Assembly: GCF_009380215.1 (NCBI RefSeq)
Contig: NZ_WHUG01000001.1
Coordinates: forward strand, 744,001-808,000
From: Rugamonas aquatica
GTDB taxonomy: Bacteria; Pseudomonadota; Gammaproteobacteria; Burkholderiales; Burkholderiaceae_D
Length of the DNA stretch: 64,000 bases
Direction of reading: 5' to 3'
Each line of letters starts with the position of its first letter. The stretch's first letter is position 1. Positions 45,019 to 57,336 of this stretch are shown one piece after another. Below the pieces are notes generated by a model. The model worked only from the letters and a program-made list of their open reading frames with translations, had not been told where the DNA came from and searched no databases. A program made the position numbers and the translations under genes.

Positions 45019-45609
45019 TCAAGCCTGGCGCCGACGGCGCGCCAGCGCGCCCAGCACCGCCAAACCGCCCAGCAGCATGCCATAAGTTTCCGGTTCAGGC
45101 ACGGCCGTCACCGTCACGCGGTCCAGCAGCGCGCCCTGCCTGTCCGTGCCCTGGTCCGCAAAACTGAACGTGGCGTTGCCGCTGACGGTCGCCGTGTAGT
45201 TAAGCGTGAACGTCTGAAAACTGTCGCCGGCCAGGCGGGTGAACGTCTGGCTGTTGCCGCCGAAATTGACCACCACGGTGTCGTTGCCGGCGTTGCGGTT
45301 GTTGCCCGCCAAATCAAAGCTCAGCGTATAAGTGACGCCGCCGGTGACGGCCACCGAGTTGGCAAAGACGCCGGCCTTGGCGCTTGAACCGTCCAGATCG
45401 ATGTAGTGGCCGTTGCCGGGCTGCAGATCGAAATAATTCGGCGCACCGATGACATCCACCGCCCCGTCGCTCACCGACCAGCCGCCGTTGAAACTGACGA
45501 CATTCAAGCCCAGCGCGTCGCTGTCGAAATTATCGGAAAAAATCGTCGACGCCTGCGCCGCCGACGCGCACAACAAGGCCGCGGCTATGCCAATTTTTTT
45601 CAGAAGCAT
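45019..45609 (-). CDS. PEP-CTERM sorting domain protein
   Basis: 196 residues. The start is supported by GAGGGGTACATT. The signal peptide ends near ASAAQA. The mature region (NFDSD, GHYIDLDGSS, YTLSFDLAGNNRNAGND, FTFSF-like strands) looks like a beta-sandwich with a sugar-binding-like fold, but no family is assigned. The sorting signal is AVPEPETYGMLLGGLAVLGALARRRRQ. The protein is nearly all beta and rich in Asn, Gly and Thr, like the other PEP-CTERM proteins here. It is monocistronic with its own terminator. Confidence 0.9.
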   Translation of the reverse strand: MLLKKIGIAAALLCASAAQASTIFSDNFDSDALGLNVVSFNGGWSVSDGAVDVIGAPNYFDLQPGNGHYIDLDGSSAKAGVFANSVAVTGGVTYTLSFDLAGNNRNAGNDTVVVNFGGNSQTFTRLAGDSFQTFTLNYTATVSGNATFSFADQGTDRQGALLDRVTVTAVPEPETYGMLLGGLAVLGALARRRRQA

Positions 45610-45807
45610 AATGTACCCCTCAACAAGTTATAAAACAAATAATTTAATGAATATAGATTCAGTACGGCGGCGCGCATTCTACTATTGCCGAATCCGCTCG
45701 CGGCGCACGATACCACTGGTAAATATTTGTTTCTAAAGGAGATATATCCGCGAGGCGCGATATTTTAAGGAGGGAACTGGAATTAATATAGGCCGGAAAA
45801 AGAAAAA

Positions 45808-45833
45808 CCCCGCAGCTAATATTAGCTGCAGGG
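45808..45833 (-). terminator. rho-independent terminator of the tRNA cluster
   Basis: The palindromic stem around CAGCTAATATTAGCTG extends to 13 bp with one mismatch, followed by TTTTTCTTTTT on the minus strand. It directly follows the distal tRNA-Asp gene. Confidence 0.9.
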
Positions 45834-45844
45834 TATCTTGTTCT

Positions 45845-45921
45845 TGGCGGAGCGGACGGGACTCGAACCCGCGACCCCCGGCGTGACAGGCCGGTATTCT
45901 AACCAACTGAACTACCGCTCC
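45845..45921 (-). tRNA. tRNA-Asp (GTC), distal copy
   Basis: 77 nt including encoded CCA. The acceptor is GGAGCGG/CCGCTCC with discriminator G. The anticodon loop reads CTGTCAC, giving GTC, and the T arm has GGTTCGAGTCC. The sequence is identical to the neighbouring copy. Confidence 0.97.
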
Positions 45922-45948
45922 TTGGTCAAACTCAATATCGTATTTTGT

Positions 45949-46025
45949 TGGCGGAGCGGACGGGACTCGAACCCGCGACCCCCGGCGTGACAGGCCGGTA
46001 TTCTAACCAACTGAACTACCGCTCC
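45949..46025 (-). tRNA. tRNA-Asp (GTC), proximal copy
   Basis: 77 nt including CCA, identical to the distal copy, separated by a 27-bp spacer. The GTC anticodon is in the CTGTCAC loop. The two copies look like a recent local duplication or gene conversion. Confidence 0.97.
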
Positions 46026-46063
46026 AACAAAACACTGGGCACTACTTTTACTACTTGCAAAAC

Positions 46064-46139
46064 TGGTGGGCGGTGAGAGGCTCGAACTCCCGACCTAAGC
46101 CTTGTAAGGGCTCCGCTCTACCAACTGAGCTAACCGCCC
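46064..46139 (-). tRNA. tRNA-Val (TAC)
   Basis: 76 nt including CCA. The acceptor is GGGCGGT/ACCGCCC with discriminator A. The D arm has TAGCTCAGTTGG, the anticodon loop CTTACAA gives TAC, and the T arm is GAGTTCGAGCC. It is first in the three-tRNA cluster downstream of hupB. Confidence 0.97.
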
Positions 46140-46188
46140 GTTTTGCCTTTAGAGAGCAGCTTTACTGCTTGCTGCTCACTGAAGTCCG

Positions 46189-46461
46189 TTAGTTTACAGC
46201 ATCTTTCAAAGCTTTACCAGCTTTAAATTTAGGAACTTTAGCTGCGTCGATGATGATCTCTTCTTTGGTGCGCGGATTGCGGCCGGTACGGGCAGCGCGT
46301 TCGCTCACGGAGAAGGTACCAAAGCCGACCAGGGTGACGCTGTCGTTCTTTTGCAGGGTGGTGGTAACGCCGTCGATCACCGCGTCGAGTGCGCGTGCAG
46401 CAGCCGCTTTCGAGATATCAGCGGTGGTAGCAATATGGTCGATCAATTCAGTCTTATTCAA
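46189..46461 (-). CDS. hupB: HU family DNA-binding protein
   Basis: 90 residues, the histone-like HU subunit that bends and compacts DNA. The N-terminus reads [10 protein letters not shown], and the DNA-intercalating arm has [24 protein letters not shown] with the conserved RNP. The start codon is TTG at 46461, with GGGGA six bases upstream; no ATG is available at this position. A rare start may limit its level. It sits between lon and a tRNA cluster, with 49 bp and no strong terminator before the first tRNA, so some read-through into the tRNAs is possible. Confidence 0.95.
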   Translation of the reverse strand: MNKTELIDHIATTADISKAAAARALDAVIDGVTTTLQKNDSVTLVGFGTFSVSERAARTGRNPRTKEEIIIDAAKVPKFKAGKALKDAVN

Positions 46462-46615
46462 AGCAATTCCCCGTCACAAAGGTTATATCGTTTTAGCTCG
46501 CAGATAACGGCAGTTGAATACCGTATCCAGGCCGAGAAAAATCTCAGGCCGTATTAAACAAGCCAGCCCGCCCCTGTGTCAAGCGCTGCACCATAGAAAA
46601 TCGGGGTGAAATAAC

Positions 46616-46642
46616 AAACAGGCGCTATAAAAGCGCCTGTTT
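46616..46642 (-). terminator. rho-independent terminator after lon
   Basis: An 11-bp stem AAACAGGCGCT/AGCGCCTGTTT with a 5-nt loop is followed on the minus strand by a T-rich stretch, 31 bp past the lon stop codon. Confidence 0.8.
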
Positions 46643-46673
46643 GAGCATCAACTCTACTAATCGCTAGTAAAAA

Positions 46674-49085
<2,412 letters not shown>

Positions 49086-49112
49086 GGCGTACCTTATGTG
49101 AAAGCGTGATTA

Positions 49113-49143
49113 TGATGTGGGCGCTATTCCGCCGAATCACAAG
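49113..49143 (-). promoter_or_regulatory. possible sigma-32 heat-shock promoter of lon
   Basis: On the minus strand CTTGTGA, 15 bp, CCCACATCA resembles the consensus CTTGAAA-N11-16-CCCCATNT. It ends 28 bp before the lon start, where such a promoter is expected. The match is partial. Confidence 0.45.
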
Positions 49144-49225
49144 ACCGACCTGCAAGAAATAATTCTCCTAAAAAAGAGTATTTTCAACGAAGCCAATCAT
49201 GTTCTAAAAAAACGCGTCAAATAAA

Positions 49226-49265
49226 AAAGCCACGCGTGACAAACGGTGCTGTCACGTGTGGCTTT
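49226..49265 (-). terminator. rho-independent terminator after clpX
   Basis: A long 16-bp stem AAAGCCACGCGTGACA with its near-perfect complement (one mismatch) and an 8-nt loop is followed by TTTATT on the minus strand. Confidence 0.9.
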
Positions 49266-49368
49266 CCGAATGAAGCCTGCATTCTTTTATTGATTTAAAT
49301 TGTACCGCCTTGCCTGACAGATGCGAAATGAATTTTGCTGCTGAGCGAGGCAAGTGTGCACAAGTTAT

Positions 49369-50637
49369 TTAATTCTCACCAGACGCTTTTGCCTGATCCT
49401 GATAAATCAACAAAGGTTTCGCGCCGCTGGTGATCGTATTTTCATCAATGACCACTTTGGTGACATTGGTTTCATTCGGCAGCTCGTACATCGTATCGAG
49501 CAGCGCGTGCTCCAGGATAGAACGCAGGCCGCGCGCGCCGGTCTTGCGGGCCAGCGCCTTCTTGGCGATCGCATGCAGTGCGGCAGGACGGATTTCCAGC
49601 TCGGCGCCTTCCATGTCCAGCAGCTTGGCGTACTGTTTGACCAGTGCGTTCTTCGGCTCGACCAGGATCTGGATCAGCGCTTCCTCGGTCAGTTCCGACA
49701 GCGTGGCGACCACCGGCAGGCGGCCCACCAGCTCGGGAATCAGGCCGAACTTGATCAGATCTTCCGGTTCCGCTTCCAGCAGGACGTCGCTGGCGCTGCG
49801 TTCTTTCTTGCTCTTCACGCTGGCCGAGAAACCGATGCCGGATTTTTCCGAACGGTTGGAAATCACTTTGGCCAGGCCGTCGAAGGCGCCGCCGCAGATG
49901 AACATGATGTTGGTGGTGTCGATCTGCACGAAGTCCTGGTTAGGATGCTTGCGGCCGCCTTGCGGTGGCACCGACGCCATCGTGCCTTCGATCAGTTTCA
50001 ACAGCGCCTGCTGCACACCCTCGCCCGATACGTCGCGGGTGATCGATGGGTTGTCCGATTTGCGCGAGATCTTGTCGATCTCATCGATGTAGACGATGCC
50101 GCGCTGGGCTTTTTCCACATCGTAGTTACAACTCTGCAACAGTTTCTGGATGATATTCTCGACGTCTTCACCCACGTAGCCCGCTTCGGTCAGCGTGGTG
50201 GCGTCGGCGATGACGAACGGCACGTTCAGCATGCGCGCCAGGGTCTGGGCCAGCAGGGTCTTGCCGGAGCCGGTAGGACCGACCAGCAGGATGTTGCTCT
50301 TGGCCAGTTCGATGTCGTCTTTCTTGCCCAGGTGCTTGAGGCGCTTGTAGTGGTTGTACACCGCCACCGACAGGATGCGCTTGGCCGTTTGCTGGCCAAT
50401 GACGTACTGGTCCAGCAAGTCCTTGATTTCGTGCGGGGTCGGCAGGTCCGACTTGGCGCCCGTGACCGACTCGATGGCCGAGGTTTCATCGCGGATGATG
50501 TCGTTGCACAGGTCGATGCATTCGTCACAGATGAAGACCGACGGGCCGGCGATGAGTTTCTTTACCTCGTGCTGGCTCTTGCCGCAAAACGAGCAGTACA
50601 GTAATTTTTCGCCGCTGGAGGATTTTTTGTCTGACAT
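49369..50637 (-). CDS. clpX: ATP-dependent Clp protease ATP-binding subunit ClpX
   Basis: 422 residues. It unfolds tagged substrates and feeds them to ClpP. The N-terminal zinc-binding domain has CSFCGKSQ and CDECIDLC. The AAA+ part has Walker [12 protein letters not shown] (about residue 118), Walker [11 protein letters not shown], the pore-1 loop region around YVGEDVEN, and sensor-2-like [10 protein letters not shown] near residue 370. An IGF-type ClpP contact loop is represented by IGFSASV. The gene follows clpP with a hairpin between them. Confidence 0.97.
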   Translation of the reverse strand: MSDKKSSSGEKLLYCSFCGKSQHEVKKLIAGPSVFICDECIDLCNDIIRDETSAIESVTGAKSDLPTPHEIKDLLDQYVIGQQTAKRILSVAVYNHYKRLKHLGKKDDIELAKSNILLVGPTGSGKTLLAQTLARMLNVPFVIADATTLTEAGYVGEDVENIIQKLLQSCNYDVEKAQRGIVYIDEIDKISRKSDNPSITRDVSGEGVQQALLKLIEGTMASVPPQGGRKHPNQDFVQIDTTNIMFICGGAFDGLAKVISNRSEKSGIGFSASVKSKKERSASDVLLEAEPEDLIKFGLIPELVGRLPVVATLSELTEEALIQILVEPKNALVKQYAKLLDMEGAELEIRPAALHAIAKKALARKTGARGLRSILEHALLDTMYELPNETNVTKVVIDENTITSGAKPLLIYQDQAKASGEN

Positions 50638-50754
50638 GGGGCAGTTTTCTTTGGGTTACAGAATGGCTTGGCTGTTGCCAGGAAGCACGTGAATCGAACA
50701 AACAGCGTCCGGAAAAGTCCGCCTTTGACTACATGCTACCCGAAATAAAAACGA

Positions 50755-50784
50755 AACGCCCGAACGATTGATCGCCCGGGCGTT
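50755..50784 (-). terminator. hairpin between clpP and clpX
   Basis: An 8-bp stem AACGCCCG/CGGGCGTT with a 14-nt loop lies between the two genes. On the minus strand it is followed by TCGTTTTTATT. It could attenuate clpX transcription from the clpP promoter. Confidence 0.65.
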
Positions 50785-50810
50785 TTTTCAGCAATGCTGC
50801 GAAGGAAGCA

Positions 50811-51437
50811 TCAAGCCCGGTTGGACAACATTTTGTCGATCAAACCGTACTCTACCGCCTCTTCCGCCGACATGAAACGATCACGATCCGTGTCTTTGGC
50901 GATCTGCTCGACGGTTTGACCCGTGCGCTCGGCCATGATCGAGTTCAGACGGTGGCGCAGGTACAGGATTTCCTTGGCCTGGATTTCGATATCCGAAGCC
51001 ATACCCTGCGAACCGCCCGAAGGTTGATGGATCATGATGCGCGAGTTCGGCAGCGAGAAACGCTTGCCCTTGGCGCCGGCTGCCAGCAGGAAGGCGCCCA
51101 TGGAGGCGGCCATACCGGTGCACAGCGTCGACACGTCGGGTTTGATGAACTGCATCGTATCGAAGATCGCCAGGCCGGCCGAAACCGAACCGCCTGGGGA
51201 GTTGATGTACAGCGAGATATCCTTGTCCGGATTTTCGCTTTCCAGGAACAGCAACTGGGCGACGATCAGGTTCGCCATCTGGTCGTTGACGGGACCGACC
51301 ATGAAGATTACGCGTTCCTTCAGCAGGCGCGAGTAAATATCATAGGAGCGTTCGCCGCGGCCGCTCTGTTCGACCACCATCGGCACCAGGCCGAGCATTT
51401 CAGTGTCCAGCGCCGGATTACGGTTCATACCAGTCAT
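50811..51437 (-). CDS. clpP: ATP-dependent Clp protease proteolytic subunit
   Basis: 208 residues forming the ClpP tetradecamer. The catalytic Ser is in [11 protein letters not shown] (about residue 111) and the His in MIHQPSGG (about 136). [15 protein letters not shown] is the handle/substrate strand, and the N-terminal propeptide is short. The start after AAGGAAATGGA is preferred over an ATG three codons later. It is in the order tig-clpP-clpX-lon; the tig gap is 65 bp with no strong terminator. Confidence 0.97.
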   Translation of the reverse strand: MTGMNRNPALDTEMLGLVPMVVEQSGRGERSYDIYSRLLKERVIFMVGPVNDQMANLIVAQLLFLESENPDKDISLYINSPGGSVSAGLAIFDTMQFIKPDVSTLCTGMAASMGAFLLAAGAKGKRFSLPNSRIMIHQPSGGSQGMASDIEIQAKEILYLRHRLNSIMAERTGQTVEQIAKDTDRDRFMSAEEAVEYGLIDKMLSNRA

Positions 51438-51502
51438 TCCATTTCCTTGTGAAGCAGCTAGAGGCCGGAGATTGAATCTTACATCATCCGGCCCGTGCTG
51501 GA

Positions 51503-52843
51503 TTACGCTTGTGCGTTGCTTCCCATCAGTTCGTCGAAGGCCACAACCTTGGACGACGTTTTCGACAGGCCCAGGACGTAGTTGACGACGTTTTCTTCCA
51601 ATACAAGGGCTTCGACTTCAGCCAGACGACGACGGTCGCTGTAGTAGTACTTCAGCACTTCGCGTGGGTCTTCGTAGCTCTGTGCGAAGTCTTCGACTTG
51701 GGCTTTGACTTGTTCAGGCTGGGCTTGCAGCTTGTTCTCGCCGACCAGTTGCGACAGGATCAGGCCCAGGCGTACGCGACGCTCGGCTTTTTCTGCGAAC
51801 AGTTCTGGTGGGAACGGGATGTCCTTGACGTTCATGCCGCGCTGAGCCATGTCTTGACGGGTCATTTCAGCCAGGCGCTCGGTGTCTTGGGCGATCAGGG
51901 CTTGTGGCACGTCCAGGGTCGCGGTTTTCACCAGCGCTTCCATTACGGCTTCCTTGTTGCGGGCTTTGACACGGCCAGCGACTTCGCGTTCCAGGTTGAC
52001 TTTGATGTCTTCGCGCATTTTAGCGACGTCGCCATCGGCCACACCCAGCGACTTGGCGAATTCGCCGTCAACTTCCGGCAGGTGCGCCCATTCCAGTTTT
52101 TTCAGGGTGATGGTGAACGATGCGGTTTTGCCGGCAACGTCTTTACCATGGTAGTCCTCTGGGAAAGCCAGTGGGAAGGTCTTGGCTTCGCCGACTTTCA
52201 GGCCGACGGTGGCTGCTTCGAATTCTGGCAGCATGCGGCCTTCGCCCAGCACGAAAGCGTAGTCTTCAGCTTTGCCGCCTGGGAATTCAACGCCGTCGAT
52301 CGAGCCGACGAAGTCCACGGTCACGCGGTCGCCGTTGGCTGCGATTGCTGCGCCGCCGTCGCCGTGCTCGCCAGCTTCGCCTTTGGTGTGGAAGTGCACG
52401 CGCTGTTTGCGCAGGATTTCAATGGTTTTGTCGATTTCGGTTTCCGACACGTCAGCCTTGACGGTTTCGATTTCCACGGTGGTCAGGTCGCCAACGACGA
52501 CTTCCGGGTAGATTTCGAAGGTCGCGTCGAAGGTCAGCACGCCTTCTGGCGACTCTTCCTTAGGCTCGATGCGCGGGTAGCCTGCTACGCGCAGTTCGGC
52601 TGCGTTGGCGGCATCGTTGAAGGCGCGGCCAACTTTATCGTTCAGCACTTCGGTTTCGATCTGATAACCGTACTGTGCTGCGACCATTTTCATAGGAACT
52701 TTACCCGGACGGAAGCCTGGTGCCTTAGCCGATTTGGCTTGCACTTTCAGACGCTTCTCAACTTCAGCGCGGACCTCAGTCAGCGGGAAGGAGATCGTGA
52801 TACGACGTTCGAGTTTGCCTAAGGTTTCGACTGCAGTTGCCAT
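51503..52843 (-). CDS. tig: trigger factor
   Basis: 446 residues from [15 protein letters not shown]; an upstream in-frame ATG adds five unlike residues. The ribosome-binding signature is [11 protein letters not shown] (about residue 43). A central FKBP-type isomerase domain starts at [19 protein letters not shown], and a helical substrate cradle occupies the C-terminal half. It binds nascent chains at the exit tunnel. The ribosome site is weak (GGA at 10 bases). tRNA-Leu ends 32 bp upstream on the same strand, so the two may be co-transcribed. Confidence 0.96.
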   Translation of the reverse strand: MATAVETLGKLERRITISFPLTEVRAEVEKRLKVQAKSAKAPGFRPGKVPMKMVAAQYGYQIETEVLNDKVGRAFNDAANAAELRVAGYPRIEPKEESPEGVLTFDATFEIYPEVVVGDLTTVEIETVKADVSETEIDKTIEILRKQRVHFHTKGEAGEHGDGGAAIAANGDRVTVDFVGSIDGVEFPGGKAEDYAFVLGEGRMLPEFEAATVGLKVGEAKTFPLAFPEDYHGKDVAGKTASFTITLKKLEWAHLPEVDGEFAKSLGVADGDVAKMREDIKVNLEREVAGRVKARNKEAVMEALVKTATLDVPQALIAQDTERLAEMTRQDMAQRGMNVKDIPFPPELFAEKAERRVRLGLILSQLVGENKLQAQPEQVKAQVEDFAQSYEDPREVLKYYYSDRRRLAEVEALVLEENVVNYVLGLSKTSSKVVAFDELMGSNAQA

Positions 52844-52875
52844 GTAAAAATCGTCCAAAAAAATAGTAATACAGT

Positions 52876-52962
52876 TGGTGCGAGGAGGGGGACTCGAACC
52901 CCCACACCATTGCTGGCGTCAGGACCTAAACCTGGTGCGTCTACCAATTTCGCCATCCTCGC
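52876..52962 (-). tRNA. tRNA-Leu (TAG)
   Basis: 87 nt including CCA, with a class II long variable arm. The acceptor is GCGAGGA/TCCTCGC with discriminator A. The anticodon loop TTTAGGT gives TAG (CUN codons). The T arm reads GGGGGTTCGAGTCCCCC. It lies immediately upstream of tig. Confidence 0.96.
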
Positions 52963-52984
52963 GGCATGTTTGCACAAAAGCAAA

Positions 52985-53013
52985 GGGCGACCCGTAAGTG
53001 AAAACGGTCGCCC
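52985..53013 (-). terminator. hairpin after the RND permease gene
   Basis: An 8-bp stem GGGCGACC/GGTCGCCC is followed by TTTGCTTTTG on the minus strand. It is the only strong hairpin between the RND operon and tRNA-Leu, about 110 bp past the stop codon. Confidence 0.6.
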
Positions 53014-53125
53014 CTATTCCCGCTGAATTCCGCAGGAGCTTTCAACTTCAACGCGATATTCTAACGGGTTTTTCAGCGAAATGTGACGATTTTTAATATG
53101 TCGCCAACATTCCGCTGTTTTTTCG

Positions 53126-56100
53126 TTATTTCACCGGCTTTTTCACTCTAAACCACGCCGCATACAAGGCCGGCAGGAATAATAATGTCAATGCCGTGGC
53201 CAATATCAGGCCGCCCATGATGGCCACCGCCATCGGTCCCCAGAATACCGAGCGCGACAACGGGATCATCGCCAGCGCCGCCGCGGCAGCCGTCAGGATG
53301 ATGGGGCGGCAGCGACGCACCGCCGATTCGACGATTGCTGTCCACGGATCATGGCCGGCCTTGATGTCCTGCTCGATCTGATCGACCAGAATCACCGAGT
53401 TGCGGATGATCATGCCGAACAGCGCGATGATGCCCAGATTGGCCACGAAGCCCAGCGGACGGCCCAGCACCAGCAGCGCCATCGCCGCCCCTGCCACGCC
53501 CAGCGGGCCGGTCAGGAACACCAGCAGCGCCCGCGAGAAGCTGTGCAGCTGCAGCATCAGCAGGGTGAAGATGATGAAGATCGCCAACGGCAGATTGGCC
53601 GCGATCGACGCTTCCGCCGTGCCGCTGTCGGCCGCCGCGCCTTTGACGGTGATCGCGTAGCCGGCCGGCAGCTGGTCGCGCAGCTCCTTCAGCTTGGGAT
53701 CGATCTGGCCGGACACGGTCGGGCCCTGGATATTGTCGGCCACGTCGGACTGCACGGTGATCGCCCATTCGCGCCCTTCGCGCCACACCACGCCCGGCTC
53801 CCACACGAAGTGGGCGCGGGCCAGCTGGCTGATCGGCACCGACTTGCCGCTGGCGGTCGGGATATTCGTATCGTTCAGGATCGAGATAGTGTTGCGCTCC
53901 TCGATGGGCTGGCGGATTTGAATGTCGATCAGCTTGATGTCCTCGCGGAACTGGCCGATAGTCGTGCCCGACAGGATGGTGTTCGCGGCCCGCATCACGG
54001 TCTGCGAGGTCACGCCCAGCGCGCGCATCTTGTCCTGGTCCAGGTCGAGGCGCAGCACCTTGATCGACTCATTCCAGTTGTCGTTGACGCCCAGCGTGTT
54101 CGGATTGGCGCGCATGATGTCCTTCACCTGGTCGGCGATGGCGCGCACCTTGTCCACTTCGCCGCCGGTCACGCGGAACTGCACCGGATACGGCACCGGC
54201 GGCCCGTTCGGCAGCAGCTTGACGCGGCCGCGCACTTCCGGGAAGTCATGCTTGAAGACGTCGACGATCTTGTCGCGCAGCGCCGAGCGGGCATGCAGGT
54301 CTTTCGGCAGCACGACGATCTGCGACACGTTAGTCTGCGGGAAGATCTGGTCCAGCGGCAGGTAGAAGCGCGGCGAACCAGTGCCGACGTAGCTGGTCAC
54401 GCTGACCACGCCCTCCTGCTTGCGGATGAAGGCTTCGAACTTCTTGACCTGCGCCTCGTTGGCCGCGAAGGTCGTGCCTTCCGGCGTCCACAGCTCTACC
54501 ATCAGTTCGGGGCGGCTTGAATCCGGGAAGAATTGCTTCTCGATGAACTTAAAGCCGTACACGCCCAGCGCGAAGATCACCAGCGTGGCGACGATGGTGG
54601 TCTTGCGGTACTCGACGCACCAGTTGACCACGGCGCGGAACTTGCGGAAGCCCGGCGTGTCGAACAGGTCGTGCTCGCCGCCGCCATCGGCGTGCGGCTT
54701 GACCTTCAGCAGTACGTAGCCGATGTAGGGCGTGAACACCACCGCCACCACCCACGAGATCACCAGCGCCAGCGCGTTGACCGAGAATAGCGAGAAGGTG
54801 TATTCGCCGGCCGCCGATTTGGCCAGGCCGATCGGCAGGAAGCCCGCCACCGTGATCAGCGTGCCGGTCAGCATCGGGATCGCGGTCGAGGTGTAGGCGA
54901 AGGTAGCGGCGTCGAAGCGCGACATGCCCTCCTCCATCTTGCGCACCATCATTTCGACGGCGATGATGGCGTCATCCACCAGCAGACCCAGCGCGATAAT
55001 CAGCGCGCCCAGCGAAATCTTGTGCAGGTCGATGTCCAGCATGCGCATGCACAGGAAGGTCACGGACAGCACCAGCGGAATGGTCAGCGCCACCACCAGG
55101 CCTGGGCGCACATCCAGGCGCAGCTTGGGCTTGCTGTGCATGCCCAGCGCGACGAAGCTGACGGCCAGTACGATCAGCACCGCTTCGATCAGCGTATGCA
55201 CGAACTCGCCCACCGAGGCCTTGACGGCTTCAGGCTGGTCGGAAACGCGCTCCAGCTCAATACCGACGGGCAGCTTGGCCTTCATCGCGGCCACGGTCTT
55301 CTCCATGTGCTTGCCGAGCTGGATGATGTTGCCGCCCTTTTCCATCGACACGCCCAGGCCGATCACTTCCTTGCCGTTGAAGCGCATCTTGTTACCCGGA
55401 GGATCCTGGTACAGGCGCTTGATAGTGGCGAAGTCGCCCAGGCGGAAGGTGGTGCCGTTGGCGCGCAGCTCCAGCTCTTCCAGATCCTTGACGGTCTTCA
55501 GCGCGCCGGTCACGCGCACTTGCAGATTGTCGGTCGGCGTCACCAGCACGCCGGTGGCTTCCACCGTGTTCTGGGTGGCGATCTGGTTGGCGATGGCTTC
55601 GATCGGTATGCCCAGCTGGGCAAACTTCTTGTGCGAGAACTCGATGTTGATCTTCTCATCCTGCACGCCGAACAGCTCGACCTTGGACACCAACGGCACG
55701 CCCAGCAGTTGCTGGCGCACGAAGTCGGCGTAGTCCTTCATCTCGGCGTAAGTGAAGCCGTCGCCGGACAGCGCGAAGATCGAGCCGTAGGTATCGCCGA
55801 ATTCATCGTTGAAGAACGGCCCCTGCACGCCCGGCGGCAAGGTGCCGCGGATATCGCCGATCTTCTTGCGCACCTGGTACCACGATTGCGCCACTTCCTT
55901 GGGCGGCGCCGATTCGCGCAGCTTCAGGATGATGGTGGTTTCGCCCGGCTTGGAGTAGCTGCTGATCTCGTCGATGTCCGGCGTTTCCTGCAGCTTTTTC
56001 TCCAGCTTGTCCGTGACCTGCTCGGCCATCTGCAGCGAGGTCGCGCCCGGCCAGTTGGCCCGCACCACCATCGCGCGGAAGGTGAACGGCGGATCTTCGT

Positions 56101-56215
56101 CCTGGCCCAGGTTGGAATAGCTGAGCATGCCGCCGATCAGCAGCACGGCGATCAGATAGCGCGTCAGCGGGATGTGCTCCAGCGCCCAGCGTGAGAGATT
56201 GAATCCGTCCTTCAT
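53126..56215 (-). CDS. RND efflux transporter permease (HAE1-like)
   Basis: 1029 residues with the RND layout: one N-terminal membrane helix, a large periplasmic loop (about 45-335), six helices with TM4 containing LGLLVDDAIIAVEMM (the paired Asp residues of the proton relay), a second loop (about 560-860) and five to six helices. The N-terminal DEDPPFTFRAMVVRANWPGA places it in the TriC/VexF-like branch rather than AcrB. Together with the upstream adaptor it should export amphipathic compounds through an outer-membrane channel encoded elsewhere. It overlaps the adaptor by four bases. Confidence 0.93.
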   Translation of the reverse strand: MKDGFNLSRWALEHIPLTRYLIAVLLIGGMLSYSNLGQDEDPPFTFRAMVVRANWPGATSLQMAEQVTDKLEKKLQETPDIDEISSYSKPGETTIILKLRESAPPKEVAQSWYQVRKKIGDIRGTLPPGVQGPFFNDEFGDTYGSIFALSGDGFTYAEMKDYADFVRQQLLGVPLVSKVELFGVQDEKINIEFSHKKFAQLGIPIEAIANQIATQNTVEATGVLVTPTDNLQVRVTGALKTVKDLEELELRANGTTFRLGDFATIKRLYQDPPGNKMRFNGKEVIGLGVSMEKGGNIIQLGKHMEKTVAAMKAKLPVGIELERVSDQPEAVKASVGEFVHTLIEAVLIVLAVSFVALGMHSKPKLRLDVRPGLVVALTIPLVLSVTFLCMRMLDIDLHKISLGALIIALGLLVDDAIIAVEMMVRKMEEGMSRFDAATFAYTSTAIPMLTGTLITVAGFLPIGLAKSAAGEYTFSLFSVNALALVISWVVAVVFTPYIGYVLLKVKPHADGGGEHDLFDTPGFRKFRAVVNWCVEYRKTTIVATLVIFALGVYGFKFIEKQFFPDSSRPELMVELWTPEGTTFAANEAQVKKFEAFIRKQEGVVSVTSYVGTGSPRFYLPLDQIFPQTNVSQIVVLPKDLHARSALRDKIVDVFKHDFPEVRGRVKLLPNGPPVPYPVQFRVTGGEVDKVRAIADQVKDIMRANPNTLGVNDNWNESIKVLRLDLDQDKMRALGVTSQTVMRAANTILSGTTIGQFREDIKLIDIQIRQPIEERNTISILNDTNIPTASGKSVPISQLARAHFVWEPGVVWREGREWAITVQSDVADNIQGPTVSGQIDPKLKELRDQLPAGYAITVKGAAADSGTAEASIAANLPLAIFIIFTLLMLQLHSFSRALLVFLTGPLGVAGAAMALLVLGRPLGFVANLGIIALFGMIIRNSVILVDQIEQDIKAGHDPWTAIVESAVRRCRPIILTAAAAALAMIPLSRSVFWGPMAVAIMGGLILATALTLLFLPALYAAWFRVKKPVK

Positions 56216-57336
56216 TTGGCGGTCCCCGCAACAACCGGAGCCGCCGGCAAATCGTTACCGAGGATCTTGACCTTCTGGCCCGGCTTGAGCAGGTTGACGC
56301 CTGCCGTCACCACGGTCTGGCCGGCCTTGACGCCGCTGGCCAGCACGATATCGTTGCCGGCCGCGCCGGCGATCGTCACCGGCACCAGCTTGACCACGCC
56401 GCCATCGACCACCCACACGGACGAGGCCGATTTCTCATAGTACAGCGCCGTCAGCGGCACCTTGATCTGCGGGGTCGCGGTCTTGGAGGCGAATTGCACC
56501 ACGGCCGTCATGCCCAGCTTGGCTTCGGCCAGCGAGTCGGGTATCGACACCTTGACGGTGTAAGTACGGGTGGATGGATCGGCCACCGGCGAGATCTCGC
56601 GGATCTTGCCGGCCACGGTGTTTTTCGGATCGGCCCACAGGCGCACCTGCACGTCCGGCACGCGGCGCAGCGTTTCGACCTTGTCTTCCGGCAGGCCGAT
56701 GACGATTTCCTTCTCGCCCTGGCGGGCCACGCGCACCACCGGCGTACCCGGCTGCACCACTTGGCCAACTTCGGCATCCACCGCTGTCACCACGCCGTCA
56801 ACATCGGACACTAGACTGGCGTAGCCGGCCTGGTTGGATTGGCCGCGATAAGCCGCCTGCGCGGCGTCCACATTGGCTTGCGCCGCCTTGTAGGTGGAAT
56901 CCTTGGCGTCCAGCACGGCCTGGCTGACAAAGTTCTTGCTGCGCAGTTCCTGGTAACGCTTGAGTTCGGCTTTGGCCAGGTCGCGGTTGGTCTCGGCGGC
57001 GCGCAGGCCGGCCAGCGCCTGGGCCTGGGACAGCTGCAAGTCCTGCGGATCGAGCTGCATCAGCACCTGGCCGTGCTTGACGAGGGTGCCGACATCGACC
57101 TTGCGGGCGACGATCTTGCCGCCGACGCGGAAGCCCAGGCGCGATTCCACGCGGGCGCGCACTTCGCCGGAAAACTCGGCGTTGACATCGACGTCGCTGC
57201 TGGCGAGCACGATGGCGCGCACCGGGCGGATGTCTTCGGTTTTCTCGGCGGGTTTGGAACAGCCGGCCAGCACGGCGGCGGCCAGCACGCTAAGTATGAA
57301 GGGGGAAATCTGACGCTGATTTTTAAAGGCGACCAC
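56212..57336 (-). CDS. RND periplasmic adaptor lipoprotein
   Basis: 374 residues starting at GTG (57336), preceded by AAAGGAATACACC; an upstream ATG (57375) lacks a ribosome site. The lipobox LAAAVLAGC (Cys near residue 27) indicates a lipid-anchored membrane-fusion protein. The barrel-sandwich halves flank a coiled coil (about 100-165): VESRLGFRVGGKI and GYASLVSDVDGVVTAVDAEVGQVV. It bridges the permease and a TolC-like channel. No TetR regulator is adjacent. It is divergent from hpnC, with a 156-bp spacer. Confidence 0.92.
   Translation of the reverse strand: MVAFKNQRQISPFILSVLAAAVLAGCSKPAEKTEDIRPVRAIVLASSDVDVNAEFSGEVRARVESRLGFRVGGKIVARKVDVGTLVKHGQVLMQLDPQDLQLSQAQALAGLRAAETNRDLAKAELKRYQELRSKNFVSQAVLDAKDSTYKAAQANVDAAQAAYRGQSNQAGYASLVSDVDGVVTAVDAEVGQVVQPGTPVVRVARQGEKEIVIGLPEDKVETLRRVPDVQVRLWADPKNTVAGKIREISPVADPSTRTYTVKVSIPDSLAEAKLGMTAVVQFASKTATPQIKVPLTALYYEKSASSVWVVDGGVVKLVPVTIAGAAGNDIVLASGVKAGQTVVTAGVNLLKPGQKVKILGNDLPAAPVVAGTAK

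Noticed and set aside
45845..46025. Long direct repeat suggesting a mobile element
   Set aside because: The repeat is simply two identical tRNA-Asp genes; no integrase or attachment-site duplication was seen around them.
46154..46177. Terminator between hupB and the tRNA cluster
   Set aside because: A GAGCAGC/GCTGCTC hairpin is present but has no T tract on the minus strand.
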